Below, one piece after another: positions 16,962 to 27,026 of a stretch of DNA of 64,000 nt. Source of the stretch: Flavobacterium sp. HBTb2-11-1 (GTDB lineage: Bacteria > Bacteroidota > Bacteroidia > Flavobacteriales > Flavobacteriaceae); the NCBI RefSeq assembly GCF_009826975.1, contig NZ_WUMO01000001.1:868001-932000 (forward strand). Direction: 5' to 3'. The stretch's first letter is position 1. Each line of letters starts with the position of its first letter. The notes beneath the pieces were generated by a model. It saw nothing but the letters and a program-made list of their open reading frames with translations, did not search any database and had not been told where the DNA came from. Position numbers and translations under genes: made by a program.

Positions 16962-18958
16962 ACGATAAACATATATCCTACAGAATTTACCTCGTAGCAG
17001 TTTTCATCTTTTTGATGGCAATTGCTATTGTTGTTAAATTAACCAATATTCAATGGGTTGAGGGAGATTATTACAGAAAACTGGCAAAACAGCGTACTGT
17101 GAGAAACTTTGTAATTCCAGCCAACAAAGGAAATATTTATTCTGCTGACGGAAGTTTGCTGGCAACGTCGATCCCGAATTATGAAATTCGTTTTGATGCA
17201 AAAGCGCCAAAAACAGAAACTTTCGAAAAGTATGTAAAACCATTGTCAGATTCATTGGCAACAGTTTTGGATAAGCCAAGCAGTTATTTTCAGAAAGAAT
17301 TGCGAAAAGCACGCGAAAATAAAAACCGTTATTATTTGATCGCTCGTAAGCTGAGCTATACCGAATATGTAAAAATAAAAAGTTTTCCATTATTCAATCT
17401 AGGAGCTTTTAAAGGAGGGATTATTGTTGAGCAAGAAACAGTTAGAAAGCATCCGATAGGGAAAATTGCTGAAAGAACGATTGGTTATGATCGAATTGAT
17501 CCTGCGACTGGAGTAGAAGTAGGAAAAGGAATTGAGTGGGCTTTCAAAAGTTATCTGAACGGAAAAGACGGCAAAATTCTAAAGCAGAAGATTGCAAAAG
17601 GGCAGTGGAAACCAATTCGTGATGTTAATGAAGTAGATCCAATTGATGGTTACGATGTGATCTCAACTATAGATGTTTTCATTCAGGATATTGCACATCA
17701 TGCTTTGTTGAAACAATTAGAAGATTACGAAGCAGATCATGGTTGTGTGGTAGTAATGGAGACACAAACAGGTCATGTAAAAGCAATTTCAAATTTAGGA
17801 AGAGCAGAAGACGGATCGTATTATGAAACGACAAATTATGCGATTGCAGAATCTCACGAACCAGGGTCGACTTTTAAATTGGTTGATTTAGTAGCTATTT
17901 TGGAAGATAAAGTAGCTGATACAAGTACAGTCTATGATAGCCACAATGGTGTTGTTAAATATTACGGAAGATCGGTACGCGATTCGCATCATGGTGGTTA
18001 TGGAAAAGTTTCGCTTGCTCGCGGATTTGAGCTTTCATCCAATACGGTAATGGTTCAGGCGGTTTATGACAATTACAAAAGTAATCCGTCAAAGTTTGTA
18101 AACCATATTAGAAGAATTGGTTTGGATAAGCCATTAGGATTACATTTTAAAGGAGAAGGCAGACCGATTGTTCCGCATCCGGGAGATAAAATCTGGTCAG
18201 GAGTTTCGCTCCCGTGGATGGCTTTTGGATATTCGGTTTCCGTAACGCCTATGCAGACTTTAGCTTTTTATAATTCGATAGCAAATAATGGTGTAATGGT
18301 AAGACCGCAATTTGTTTCAGAAATTAAAGAATGGAATAAAACCATCAAGAAGTTTGATACAGAGGTTATAAATCCACGAGTTTGTTCGCCTGAAACGCTT
18401 AAAAAAGTAAAAGCGGTTTTAGAGAATGTTGTGAAAAAAGGAACAGCATCTAAACTGTATTCAAAGGATTTTTCTATGGCAGGGAAAACGGGAACGGCAA
18501 TGGTTAATTATGGTAAAGCGGGAAGAGAAGGAATGTATTATGCATCTTCTTTTGCAGGGTATTTTCCAGCAGATCATCCGAAATACTCTTGTATTGTGGT
18601 AGTTCATAAGCCGAATACAGCTAAGAATAATTATTACGGAGCAGACGTTGCAGGACCAGTTTTTAAAAGAATCGCACAAAAGATTTTTACGGATGCGCCT
18701 TCAACAAATAAAATTAAAAAATTAGATACTAGAATTCCAAAACAGGATGCTAGTTATGATAAATATACGGCTGAGGCTAATAAAAAATTGAATCAGATTC
18801 CGAATTTAAAAGGAATGCCAGGAATGGACGCGATTGCTTTGCTGGAAAATTTAGGTTTGAAAGTAAAAGTAAATGGAATAGGGAAAGTAAAAAATCAATC
18901 GATTCAAGCTGGAACTAGTATAAGCAAAAACACAACAATTGTATTAGAATTATCGTGA
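16952..18958 (+). CDS. ftsI: Division-specific peptidoglycan transpeptidase FtsI (PBP3) with PASTA domain
   Basis: This 668-residue class B penicillin-binding protein cross-links septal peptidoglycan. It has one membrane helix at about 10-30, a dimerisation domain (RTVRNFVIPANKGNIYSADG), and a transpeptidase domain with nucleophile STFK in EPGSTFKL, SSN in ELSSNTVM and KTGTA. A single PASTA domain fills about the last 60 residues (QIPNLKGMPGMDAIALLENLG). The stop TGA overlaps the GTG start of murE by 3 of 4 bases. Its partner ftsW lies further down the cluster. Confidence 0.95.
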   Translation: MAVDDKHISYRIYLVAVFIFLMAIAIVVKLTNIQWVEGDYYRKLAKQRTVRNFVIPANKGNIYSADGSLLATSIPNYEIRFDAKAPKTETFEKYVKPLSDSLATVLDKPSSYFQKELRKARENKNRYYLIARKLSYTEYVKIKSFPLFNLGAFKGGIIVEQETVRKHPIGKIAERTIGYDRIDPATGVEVGKGIEWAFKSYLNGKDGKILKQKIAKGQWKPIRDVNEVDPIDGYDVISTIDVFIQDIAHHALLKQLEDYEADHGCVVVMETQTGHVKAISNLGRAEDGSYYETTNYAIAESHEPGSTFKLVDLVAILEDKVADTSTVYDSHNGVVKYYGRSVRDSHHGGYGKVSLARGFELSSNTVMVQAVYDNYKSNPSKFVNHIRRIGLDKPLGLHFKGEGRPIVPHPGDKIWSGVSLPWMAFGYSVSVTPMQTLAFYNSIANNGVMVRPQFVSEIKEWNKTIKKFDTEVINPRVCSPETLKKVKAVLENVVKKGTASKLYSKDFSMAGKTGTAMVNYGKAGREGMYYASSFAGYFPADHPKYSCIVVVHKPNTAKNNYYGADVAGPVFKRIAQKIFTDAPSTNKIKKLDTRIPKQDASYDKYTAEANKKLNQIPNLKGMPGMDAIALLENLGLKVKVNGIGKVKNQSIQAGTSISKNTTIVLELS

Positions 18959-20418
18959 AAGTATTAAAAGACATATTATATAAAGTAGCTATTGAATCTG
19001 TAAAAGGGTCAACAGATGTGGCTATTCAGAAAATTGAATTTGATTCACGTAAAGTTGAAACAAATGATGTTTTTGTGGCAATCAGAGGTTCGCTTTCTGA
19101 TGGACATAATTATATAGAGAAAGCAATTGAGCTTGGAGCAAAAGCAATTATTTGTGACACGCTTCCTGCAAATACGGCTAATGATGTAACGTATATTCAG
19201 GTAAAAGATACCAATGCGGCTTTGGCTTTTATGGCGGCTAATTATTTTGGAGATCCTTCCGCAAAACTAAAATTAGTTGGCGTAACAGGTACAAACGGAA
19301 AAACGACAATTGCGTCATTGTTATTTCAATTGTTTGAGAAAGCGGGTTTTAAAGTTGGCTTGTTGTCTACTGTAAAAATTGTAGTTGATAAAACTGAATA
19401 TCCTGCAACGCATACAACGCCAGATTCTCTGACTATTAACCATTATTTAAATGAAATGGTTGAAGCTGGAGTTACACATTGTTTTATGGAGGTAAGTTCG
19501 CACGGAATTCACCAGAAACGTACAGAAGCTTTGCATTTTGTAGGTGGAATTTTCACGAATCTTTCGCATGATCATTTAGATTACCACCCAACGTTTGCTG
19601 AATATAGAGATGTTAAAAAATCATTTTTTGACTCACTTCCAAAATCAGCATTTGTATTGTCAAACATTGATGATAAAAATGGTTCGGTAATGCTTCAGAA
19701 TACCGTCGCTAAAAAATTGACTTATGCTTTAAAATCATATGCAGATTATAGAGCTCAGATTTTAGAAAGCCAATTGTCTGGATTATTGTTGAAGATTAAT
19801 GACAATGAAGTTTGGGTAAAACTGATTGGTACTTTCAACGCATATAATGTTTTAGCTATTTACGGAACTGCGGTAGAGTTAGGGATTGATAGTTTAGAAG
19901 CGTTACGATTACTGTCTGATTTAGAGAGTGTTTCGGGTCGTTTTCAATACATTGTTTCAGATGGTGGGATTACGGCTGTTGTAGATTATGCACATACGCC
20001 AGATGCATTGGAAAATGTTTTGAAAACGATAAATGATATTCGCACTAAAAACGAACAGTTAATTACTGTAGTAGGCTGCGGAGGAAATCGCGACAAAACA
20101 AAACGTCCGATTATGGCAAAAATTGCTTCAGATTTGAGTGATAAAGCGGTTTTGACTTCGGATAATCCAAGAAATGAAGATCCAGAAGTTATTCTGGATG
20201 AAATGGAACAGGGAGTTGAGCCACACAACTATAAAAAAATGCTGAGAATTACAGATAGAAAACAGGCAATTAAAACAGCTTGTCAATTGGCTCAAGCAAA
20301 AGATATCATTCTAATTGCAGGAAAAGGACACGAAACTTATCAGGAAATAAGCGGTGTTCGTCATCATTTTGATGATATGGAAACGGTAAAAGAAATTTTA
20401 GAACAACTAAATAAATAA
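18955..20418 (+). CDS. murE: UDP-MurNAc-tripeptide synthetase MurE
   Basis: MurE adds the third residue (meso-diaminopimelate in most Gram-negatives) to UDP-MurNAc-L-Ala-D-Glu. The start is GTG at 18955, overlapping the ftsI stop. The ATP-binding loop GVTGTNGKTT, the VSSHG block and DYAHTPDAL are all present. The family motif DNPRNEDP, diagnostic for diaminopimelate addition, is seen near 405 (TSDNPRNEDPE). The length is 487 residues, as expected. The intergenic stretch after it carries a repeat before mraY. Confidence 0.96.
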   Translation: MKVLKDILYKVAIESVKGSTDVAIQKIEFDSRKVETNDVFVAIRGSLSDGHNYIEKAIELGAKAIICDTLPANTANDVTYIQVKDTNAALAFMAANYFGDPSAKLKLVGVTGTNGKTTIASLLFQLFEKAGFKVGLLSTVKIVVDKTEYPATHTTPDSLTINHYLNEMVEAGVTHCFMEVSSHGIHQKRTEALHFVGGIFTNLSHDHLDYHPTFAEYRDVKKSFFDSLPKSAFVLSNIDDKNGSVMLQNTVAKKLTYALKSYADYRAQILESQLSGLLLKINDNEVWVKLIGTFNAYNVLAIYGTAVELGIDSLEALRLLSDLESVSGRFQYIVSDGGITAVVDYAHTPDALENVLKTINDIRTKNEQLITVVGCGGNRDKTKRPIMAKIASDLSDKAVLTSDNPRNEDPEVILDEMEQGVEPHNYKKMLRITDRKQAIKTACQLAQAKDIILIAGKGHETYQEISGVRHHFDDMETVKEILEQLNK

Positions 20419-20424
20419 GAAAAA

Positions 20425-20498
20425 GGAAATTCCAAATCCCAATAAACTTTGGATTTTGGGTTTTAAAAAATTGGAATTTAATTCGAGATTGGAATTTA
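20425..20498. repeat. TTGGAATTT / AAATTCCAA repeat between murE and mraY
   Basis: The region contains AAATTCCAAATCCC, TTTGGATTTTGGG, TTGGAATTT and ATTGGAATTT. These arms can pair with one another. It is a copy of the TTGGAATTTGG family seen at 5603, 13354 and 53615. Confidence 0.5.
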
Positions 20499-20513
20499 AA
20501 AAAATAAGAAAAT

Positions 20514-21746
20514 ATGCTGTACTATTTATTTGAATATTTTGATAAAACATTGGATCTTCCTGGAACAGGAGTTTTCCAGTATATCACATTTAGGTCAGCT
20601 TTGGCATTTATGCTTTCGTTGCTTCTGTCTACCATTTACGGTAAAAGAGTAATTAACTTTTTGCGTCGCCAGCAAGTAGGTGAAACAGTTCGAGAGCTAG
20701 GTCTTGCAGGTCAGAATGAGAAAGCAGGTACTCCAACAATGGGTGGACTGATTATCATTTTCGCGACACTAGTTCCTGTTTTGTTATTTGCAAGACTGCA
20801 CAACATCTACATTGTTTTGCTGATTGTAACAACATTGTGGATGGGAACAATTGGTTTTGTTGATGATTATATCAAAATATTCAAAAAAGATAAGCAAGGT
20901 TTAAAAGGAATTTTTAAAGTTATTGGTCAAGTTGGTCTTGGGATTATTGTTGGTGCAGTTCTTTATTTTAATCCTGCCGTTACAGTAAGAACAGATACAG
21001 GCCGTACAGATGTATTTAAAACTGCAGCAAATTCGACAGTTATTGTACCTGCAGGAGTTGAAGAAAAGTCTACAGCAACTACAATTCCTTTCGTAAAAAA
21101 TAACGAATTTGATTATGCCGAAGTATTGTCTTTCATGGGAGATGGATATGAGAAATGGGCTTGGTTGGTATTTATTCCAGTTGTAATTTTTATTATCACC
21201 GCAGTTTCAAACGGAGCCAATTTAACAGATGGAATCGATGGACTCGCCGCAGGGACCTCGGCAATTTCCGTCCTCGCGCTCGGGATATTCACATTCGTTT
21301 CTGGTAATATCATATTCTCAAATTATCTGAATATTATGTATATCCCCAATTCGGGAGAAATGACAGTCTTTATATCGGCCTTTGTAGGAGCATTGATTGG
21401 ATTTCTTTGGTACAACTCATTCCCAGCATCGGTTTTTATGGGAGATACAGGAAGTTTAACTATTGGGGGAATCATCGCAGTCTTGGCAATTGCAGTTCGT
21501 AAAGAAATATTGATTGTTTTATTCTGTGGAATTTTCTTGGCAGAAAGTGCTTCAGTAATTATTCAGGTAACTTATTTTAAATATACGAAGAAGCGTTTTG
21601 GCGAAGGACGAAGAATTTTCCTGATGTCTCCGCTTCATCATCATTATCAGAAAAAGGGATATCACGAAAGTAAAATCGTGACCCGTTTCTGGATTGTTGC
21701 CGTAATGTTAGCCATATTGTCAATCATTACTTTAAAATTAAGATAG
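20514..21746 (+). CDS. mraY: Phospho-MurNAc-pentapeptide transferase MraY
   Basis: MraY transfers phospho-MurNAc-pentapeptide to undecaprenyl phosphate, forming lipid I in the inner membrane. It is a polytopic protein with catalytic aspartates in GFVDDYIKI and [10 protein letters not shown], plus MGDTGSL and the loop [11 protein letters not shown]. At 410 residues it is longer than the E. coli enzyme (360) because of an insert at about 150-205 ([21 protein letters not shown]), probably a periplasmic loop. murD starts on the base after its stop. Confidence 0.96.
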   Translation: MLYYLFEYFDKTLDLPGTGVFQYITFRSALAFMLSLLLSTIYGKRVINFLRRQQVGETVRELGLAGQNEKAGTPTMGGLIIIFATLVPVLLFARLHNIYIVLLIVTTLWMGTIGFVDDYIKIFKKDKQGLKGIFKVIGQVGLGIIVGAVLYFNPAVTVRTDTGRTDVFKTAANSTVIVPAGVEEKSTATTIPFVKNNEFDYAEVLSFMGDGYEKWAWLVFIPVVIFIITAVSNGANLTDGIDGLAAGTSAISVLALGIFTFVSGNIIFSNYLNIMYIPNSGEMTVFISAFVGALIGFLWYNSFPASVFMGDTGSLTIGGIIAVLAIAVRKEILIVLFCGIFLAESASVIIQVTYFKYTKKRFGEGRRIFLMSPLHHHYQKKGYHESKIVTRFWIVAVMLAILSIITLKLR

Positions 21747-23078
21747 ATGAGGCTAGTAGTACTTGGAGGAGGAGAAAGCGGAGTAGGAACCGCGATCCTC
21801 GGTAAGAAACAAGGATATGATGTTTTTGTGTCCGATTTTGGAAAAATAAAAGAGAGTTATAAAGAAGTTCTTATCATTAATAAAATAGCCTGGGAAGAGG
21901 AACAGCATACAGAAGATTTAATTCTAAATGCAGATGTGGTGATGAAAAGCCCAGGAATTCCAGATAAATCTCCGATAGTAAAAAAGCTGGTTGCAGCGGG
22001 AGTAAAGGTGATTTCGGAAATCGAATTTGCAATACCTTACACAGAAGCAATGACCATCGGGATTACGGGAAGTAATGGTAAAACGACCACCACAATGCTT
22101 ACGCATCACTTGCTTAAATATGCAGGATTGAATGTAGGATTGGGCGGAAATATTGGAAAAAGTTTCGCGTGGCAGGTTGCAGAAAACAAATATGACGCAT
22201 ACGTTCTTGAATTAAGCAGTTTTCAGTTAGACGGAATAATAAATTACAGACCCGATATTGCGATAATAACCAATATTAGTCCAGACCATTTAGATCGATA
22301 TGAGTATAAATATGAAAATTATATCAATTCGAAATTCCGAATAACGATGAACCAGACTGAAAACGATTATCTCATTTACGATGCAGATGATGAAGCAAGT
22401 ACAGAATGGTTAAAAAAGAACAAAACAAAAGCAAAATTAATTCCTTTTTCATTGACGAAAAAATTTGATGAAGGGGCTTCTATAAATAACAACAAAATGG
22501 AAATAAAGATCAACCAAGAAGAGTTTACAATGGATACAGAACACATTGCGTTAGAAGGAAAACATAATATGAAAAACGCCATGGCAGCAAGCTCTGTAGC
22601 TAAATTGATGCAAATTAGAAATGCAACGATTCGTGAAAGTCTATCTAATTTCCAAGGTGTTGAGCACCGTTTAGAAAAAGTATTAAAAATACAGAACGTT
22701 CAATATATCAACGATTCAAAAGCAACAAACGTAAATGCTACTTTCTTTGCTTTGGATAGTATGAATGCGCCAACAGTATGGATTGTTGGAGGTGTTGATA
22801 AAGGAAATGACTACAACGAATTAATGTCATTAGTGCGTGAAAAAGTAAAAGCTATTATTTGTCTTGGAATCGATAACCGCAAAATTATCGATGCTTTTGG
22901 AAACGTTGTTGATATTATGGTTGAAGTAAATAATATGAACGATGCCGTAAAAACGGCTCAAAGATTAACAGAAAAAGGCGATGTTGTTTTATTGTCTCCA
23001 GCCTGCGCAAGTTTCGATTTATTCGAAAACTACGAAGACAGAGGAAAGCAATTTAAACAAGCAGTGCATAACTTGTAG
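21747..23078 (+). CDS. murD: UDP-MurNAc-L-Ala:D-Glu ligase MurD
   Basis: MurD adds D-glutamate to UDP-MurNAc-L-alanine in the cytoplasm. The N-terminal Rossmann part (VVLGGGESGVGTA), the ATP loop GITGSNGKTTTT, ELSSFQL and ISPDHLDRYE are all typical, as is LSPACASFDLF near the end. It has 443 residues and directly abuts mraY, and is followed by an inverted-repeat spacer before ftsW. Confidence 0.96.
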   Translation: MRLVVLGGGESGVGTAILGKKQGYDVFVSDFGKIKESYKEVLIINKIAWEEEQHTEDLILNADVVMKSPGIPDKSPIVKKLVAAGVKVISEIEFAIPYTEAMTIGITGSNGKTTTTMLTHHLLKYAGLNVGLGGNIGKSFAWQVAENKYDAYVLELSSFQLDGIINYRPDIAIITNISPDHLDRYEYKYENYINSKFRITMNQTENDYLIYDADDEASTEWLKKNKTKAKLIPFSLTKKFDEGASINNNKMEIKINQEEFTMDTEHIALEGKHNMKNAMAASSVAKLMQIRNATIRESLSNFQGVEHRLEKVLKIQNVQYINDSKATNVNATFFALDSMNAPTVWIVGGVDKGNDYNELMSLVREKVKAIICLGIDNRKIIDAFGNVVDIMVEVNNMNDAVKTAQRLTEKGDVVLLSPACASFDLFENYEDRGKQFKQAVHNL

Positions 23079-23087
23079 AAAATAGTT

Positions 23088-23160
23088 TAAAGTTTCATGT
23101 TTCAGGTTTCAAGTTGAGTACCTAAAACATGAAACCTGAAACAAAGGAAACTTGAAACAA
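23088..23160. repeat. TTTCAGGTTTCA inverted repeat between murD and ftsW
   Basis: The left arm carries AAGTTTCATGTTTCAGGTTTC and the right arm ACATGAAACCTGAAAC then GAAACTTGAAAC. The arms can pair into a long imperfect hairpin that fills the 90-base gap. Confidence 0.6.
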
Positions 23161-23168
23161 AACAACAA

Positions 23169-24488
23169 ATGAAGGAGCTAGTTAACAAACTAAAGGGAGA
23201 TAGAGTAATATGGTCATTCGTGGCCCTATTGGCGTTGTTTTCGTTTATGCCTGTTTTTAGTGCGAGTAGTAATTTAGCCTATATAGGTCATGGGACTGGG
23301 AATACATTGGGGTATTTGATAAAACATCTGGCTCACGTTTGTATCGGTTTCTTGATTATTTATTGGGTTCATAAAGTGCCGTACCATTATTTCAGAGCAA
23401 TTTCAAAAATTGCGCTTCCAGTGGTTTGGTTATTATTACTGTACACTTTGTTGAAAGGGACTGTAATTGCGGGAGCAAATGCAAGTCGTTGGATTCAGGT
23501 GCCGTTCATAGGAATTACGTTTCAGACTTCGACTTTAGCGGCAAGCGTATTGTTTATTTACGTTGCACGTTATTTATCGAAAACCAAAGAAGAAAACGAG
23601 CCATTTCAGACCTCGTTTATTCAGCTTTGGATTCCCGTATTTATCACTTTGGCATTAATATTACCAGCCAACTTCTCAACTACAGCGTTGATATTTTCAA
23701 TGGTAATGATGCTTACGTTCATTGGTAAATACCCCTTAAAATATATTGCTTTTATCATCGGATCAGGAATTGCAATGTTGGCTTTTTTCCTTTTGGTGGC
23801 AAAAGCATTTCCAGATTCAAGATTCTTTAGCAGGGTTTCAACGTGGGAAAGCCGTATTATGAACTTTACCACAGATAAGCCAGATGAAGATGACTATCAG
23901 ATTGAAAAAGCAAAAATTGCAATTGCATCGGGAAGATTGGGCGGATTAGGGCCAGGAAAAAGTGTTCAGAAGAATTTCTTGCCGCAATCATCTTCAGATT
24001 TTATTTATGCAATTGTAGTAGAAGAATATGGTTTAATTGGCGGTGTTGCCATTTTGGTTCTGTACTTATTGTTATTGTTCCGATTTGTGATCGCTTCGCA
24101 TAAAGCCAATACGTTATTTGGAAAACTAGTCGTCGTCGGTCTCGGATTCCCGATGATATTTCAGGCGATGATTAATATGGCGGTTGCAGTAGAATTATTG
24201 CCGGTGACAGGGCAGACGCTTCCTCTAATAAGTTCTGGAGGTAGTTCGATCTGGATGACTTGTTTCTCTCTTGGAATTATCATCAGCGTAACCAAAAAAG
24301 AAGAAGAAATTGCTGAAGAACAAGAAGAAAAAGCAAGAAGAAAAGAAGCGCTTCAAAGATTAATAGATAAAGAATTGGCAGAAGATGATTTGCCAGTTGA
24401 TGAAAAAGAAGAGATTTACGAAGAAGAAGCTTTGTATTCCATTGAAGATAATTCAAGAAATCCGATGAATGCGGTTTTAAACAAATAA
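23169..24488 (+). CDS. ftsW: Septal peptidoglycan polymerase FtsW
   Basis: FtsW is a SEDS-family glycosyltransferase that polymerises septal glycan with FtsI. About ten membrane segments are seen across residues 15-375, with the SEDS landmarks ANASRWIQVP, GLGPGKSVQK, EEYGLIGG and PLISSGGSS. The last 60 residues form an acidic/lysine-rich cytoplasmic tail (EEEIAEEQEEKARRKEA and following) that is longer than in E. coli. It lies between murD and murG as in other Bacteroidota. Confidence 0.95.
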   Translation: MKELVNKLKGDRVIWSFVALLALFSFMPVFSASSNLAYIGHGTGNTLGYLIKHLAHVCIGFLIIYWVHKVPYHYFRAISKIALPVVWLLLLYTLLKGTVIAGANASRWIQVPFIGITFQTSTLAASVLFIYVARYLSKTKEENEPFQTSFIQLWIPVFITLALILPANFSTTALIFSMVMMLTFIGKYPLKYIAFIIGSGIAMLAFFLLVAKAFPDSRFFSRVSTWESRIMNFTTDKPDEDDYQIEKAKIAIASGRLGGLGPGKSVQKNFLPQSSSDFIYAIVVEEYGLIGGVAILVLYLLLLFRFVIASHKANTLFGKLVVVGLGFPMIFQAMINMAVAVELLPVTGQTLPLISSGGSSIWMTCFSLGIIISVTKKEEEIAEEQEEKARRKEALQRLIDKELAEDDLPVDEKEEIYEEEALYSIEDNSRNPMNAVLNK

Positions 24489-24533
24489 GATTAGAATATA
24501 AAAAGTTTTTAAAAAGTTGTAATTTTTAGAAAG

Positions 24534-25625
24534 ATGACAAAGTATAAATTCATACTTAGCGGAGGAGGAACAGGAGGGCATATCTATCCTGCAATTGCGA
24601 TTGCAAATGAATTAAAATTACAATTTCCTGATGCAGAATTTCTTTTTGTAGGTGCCAAAGATAAAATGGAAATGCAAAAAGTGCCTCAGGCAGGTTACGA
24701 AATAAAAGGTCTGTGGATCGCAGGATTACAACGAAAATTGACTTTACAAAACTTAATGTTTCCGCTAAAATTGGCAAGCAGTTTATTGGAGTCAAAAAGA
24801 ATAATTAAAAAGTTCAAGCCAGATGTAGTAATTGGTACGGGAGGTTTCGCTAGCGGACCTTTATTGCAAGCGGCAGGTTCGGCAGGAATACCAACGGTTG
24901 TTCAAGAGCAAAATTCTTATCCGGGAATTACAAACAAATTGTTGAGCAAAAAAGCAAATGCAATTTGTGTAGCGTATCAAAATTTGGAGCGTTTTTTCCC
25001 AAAAGAGAAAATTGTTTTAACTGGAAATCCAGTTCGTCAGGATTTAATTGATATCGAAAGCAAACGTGACGAAGCAGTTGCTTTCAATGGTTTAGATCCG
25101 AATAAGAAAACATTGCTGGTTTTAGGTGGAAGTTTAGGGGCAAGAAGAATTAATCAGTTAATCGAAAAAGAATTGCAAAATTTTCTTTCTCAAGGTGTAC
25201 AGGTAATCTGGCAATGCGGGAAATTATATTTTGAAGAATATAAAAAATACAATCAGCCAAATGTAAAAGTGGTTGATTTTATTGAAAGAATGGATTTCGT
25301 TTACGCAGCATCAGATGTCATAATTTCACGTGCAGGTGCTTCGTCGGTGTCAGAATTATGCATTGTTGGGAAACCAGTGATTTTTATTCCGTCACCTAAT
25401 GTAGCTGAGGATCACCAAACTAAAAATGCGCAGGCGATTGTAGATGCAAAAGGTGCGATTTTGTTGAAAGAATCTGAGCTTGACAGCCAGTTTAGCATTG
25501 TTTTTGAAGCGCTGCTGAAAGATCACGGAAAACAAAAACAGCTAAGTGATAATATTAAAAAACTGGCCAAACCAAAAGCTACACAAGATATTGTAGCGGA
25601 GATTGTGAAGTTAATTAAAAAGTAA
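24534..25625 (+). CDS. murG: UDP-GlcNAc:lipid I transferase MurG
   Basis: MurG adds GlcNAc to lipid I to make lipid II at the cytoplasmic face of the inner membrane. It has 363 residues. The glycine-rich N-terminal loop [12 protein letters not shown], the second loop [10 protein letters not shown] and the substrate-binding segment [11 protein letters not shown] with [14 protein letters not shown] are intact. A short repeat lies between it and murC. Confidence 0.96.
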   Translation: MTKYKFILSGGGTGGHIYPAIAIANELKLQFPDAEFLFVGAKDKMEMQKVPQAGYEIKGLWIAGLQRKLTLQNLMFPLKLASSLLESKRIIKKFKPDVVIGTGGFASGPLLQAAGSAGIPTVVQEQNSYPGITNKLLSKKANAICVAYQNLERFFPKEKIVLTGNPVRQDLIDIESKRDEAVAFNGLDPNKKTLLVLGGSLGARRINQLIEKELQNFLSQGVQVIWQCGKLYFEEYKKYNQPNVKVVDFIERMDFVYAASDVIISRAGASSVSELCIVGKPVIFIPSPNVAEDHQTKNAQAIVDAKGAILLKESELDSQFSIVFEALLKDHGKQKQLSDNIKKLAKPKATQDIVAEIVKLIKK

Positions 25626-25637
25626 AATATAGGCGAG

Positions 25638-25670
25638 GGCTTAAAGCCTATAGCTTAATGCTTAAAGCAA
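25638..25670. repeat. AGCTTAAAGC-type repeat, solo copy between murG and murC
   Basis: GGCTTAAAGCC, TATAGCTTA and ATGCTTAAAGCAA fill the 51-base gap. The right half closely matches the arm at 50431-50466 beside the four-helix-bundle gene. Confidence 0.65.
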
Positions 25671-25676
25671 ATAAAA

Positions 25677-27026
25677 ATGAATTTAAATCAAATACAAAAC
25701 GTTTATTTTATTGGTATCGGCGGTATCGGAATGAGTGCCCTGGCTCGTTATTTCAAGTTTATTGGAAAGAAAGTTTCAGGCTACGATAAAACACCTTCTA
25801 TGCTGACTAATGAATTGATTGAAAGTGGTATTGATATTCATTTTGAAGATGATATAAACTTAATTCCAAAAGATTATTATGTAGAGAACACATTGGTGAT
25901 TTATACGCCAGCGGTTCCAAAAACACATTCTGAGTGGAATTATTTTATTGAAAGAAATTACGAGGTTAAAAAACGTGCTGAAGTTTTAGGAATCATTACT
26001 AAAGATACTTTCTGCTTTGCAGTTGCGGGAACACACGGAAAAACAACAACATCAAGTATTCTTGGGCATATTTTATTTCAAAGCGGTGCAGATGTAACAG
26101 CTTTTATTGGAGGAATTGTAGAAAACTATAATTCAAATCTAATAGGAAGCGGAAAAACTGTGACAGTTGTAGAAGCAGATGAATTTGATAGATCATTCCT
26201 GCATTTGCATCCCAATATTGCTTGTGTTACTTCTATGGATGCTGATCATTTGGATATCTATGGAACTAGCGATGCTATTCAGGCTTCGTTTAGAGAATTT
26301 GCTGCCAAAGTTGAAGATAAAAATAATCTTTTTATAACCAAAGAATTGCCTTTAGACGGTGTTCAATGTGCTATAAATGAAGATGCTGTATATAAGGCTT
26401 ATAATGTTCGTATTGAAGATGGGGCTTATGTTTTTGACGTGCAAACGCCGTCAGAAATCATGAAGGATTTACGTTTTGGACTGCCTGGAAAACACAATTT
26501 AATGAATGGATTGATGGCTATTGCGATGGCTAAAACTTACGGCACCCCGACCGATTCTATTGCAAAAGCCATTGCTTCATTCAGCGGAATTAGAAGACGT
26601 TTTTCGTATCAGATTAAGAGCGAAAATTTAGTATATATTGATGATTATGCGCATCATCCGACAGAAATAAATGCTGTTCATCAGGCAGTTAGAGAATTGT
26701 ATCCAGGACGCAAAGTTTTGGCAATTTTCCAACCGCATTTATTCAGCAGAACGAGAGATTTTGTTGACGGATTTGCAGAAAGCTTATCGCAGTTTGATGA
26801 AGTGTTTCTGATGGATATTTACCCTGCTAGAGAGCTTCCGATGGAAGGAGTGACTTCTGAGTGGCTTTTGGGTAAAATGACAAATTCGAACAAAAAAATT
26901 GTTGCAAAAGAAGATTTATTAGGTGAAATCAAAGCCAGTGATGCACCTATTATTGTAACAATTGGAGCTGGTGATCTGGGAGAAATGGTTCCTTCAATTA
27001 AAATGATTTTAAATGAAAATATTTAA
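25677..27026 (+). CDS. murC: UDP-MurNAc:L-alanine ligase MurC
   Basis: MurC adds L-alanine to UDP-MurNAc, the first ligase of stem-peptide synthesis. The N-terminal nucleotide-binding loop GIGGIGMSALA, the ATP loop VAGTHGKTTTSS, VEADEFDRSF and DDYAHHPTE are present. It has 449 residues and overlaps ftsQ by 14 bases. Confidence 0.96.
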   Translation: MNLNQIQNVYFIGIGGIGMSALARYFKFIGKKVSGYDKTPSMLTNELIESGIDIHFEDDINLIPKDYYVENTLVIYTPAVPKTHSEWNYFIERNYEVKKRAEVLGIITKDTFCFAVAGTHGKTTTSSILGHILFQSGADVTAFIGGIVENYNSNLIGSGKTVTVVEADEFDRSFLHLHPNIACVTSMDADHLDIYGTSDAIQASFREFAAKVEDKNNLFITKELPLDGVQCAINEDAVYKAYNVRIEDGAYVFDVQTPSEIMKDLRFGLPGKHNLMNGLMAIAMAKTYGTPTDSIAKAIASFSGIRRRFSYQIKSENLVYIDDYAHHPTEINAVHQAVRELYPGRKVLAIFQPHLFSRTRDFVDGFAESLSQFDEVFLMDIYPARELPMEGVTSEWLLGKMTNSNKKIVAKEDLLGEIKASDAPIIVTIGAGDLGEMVPSIKMILNENI

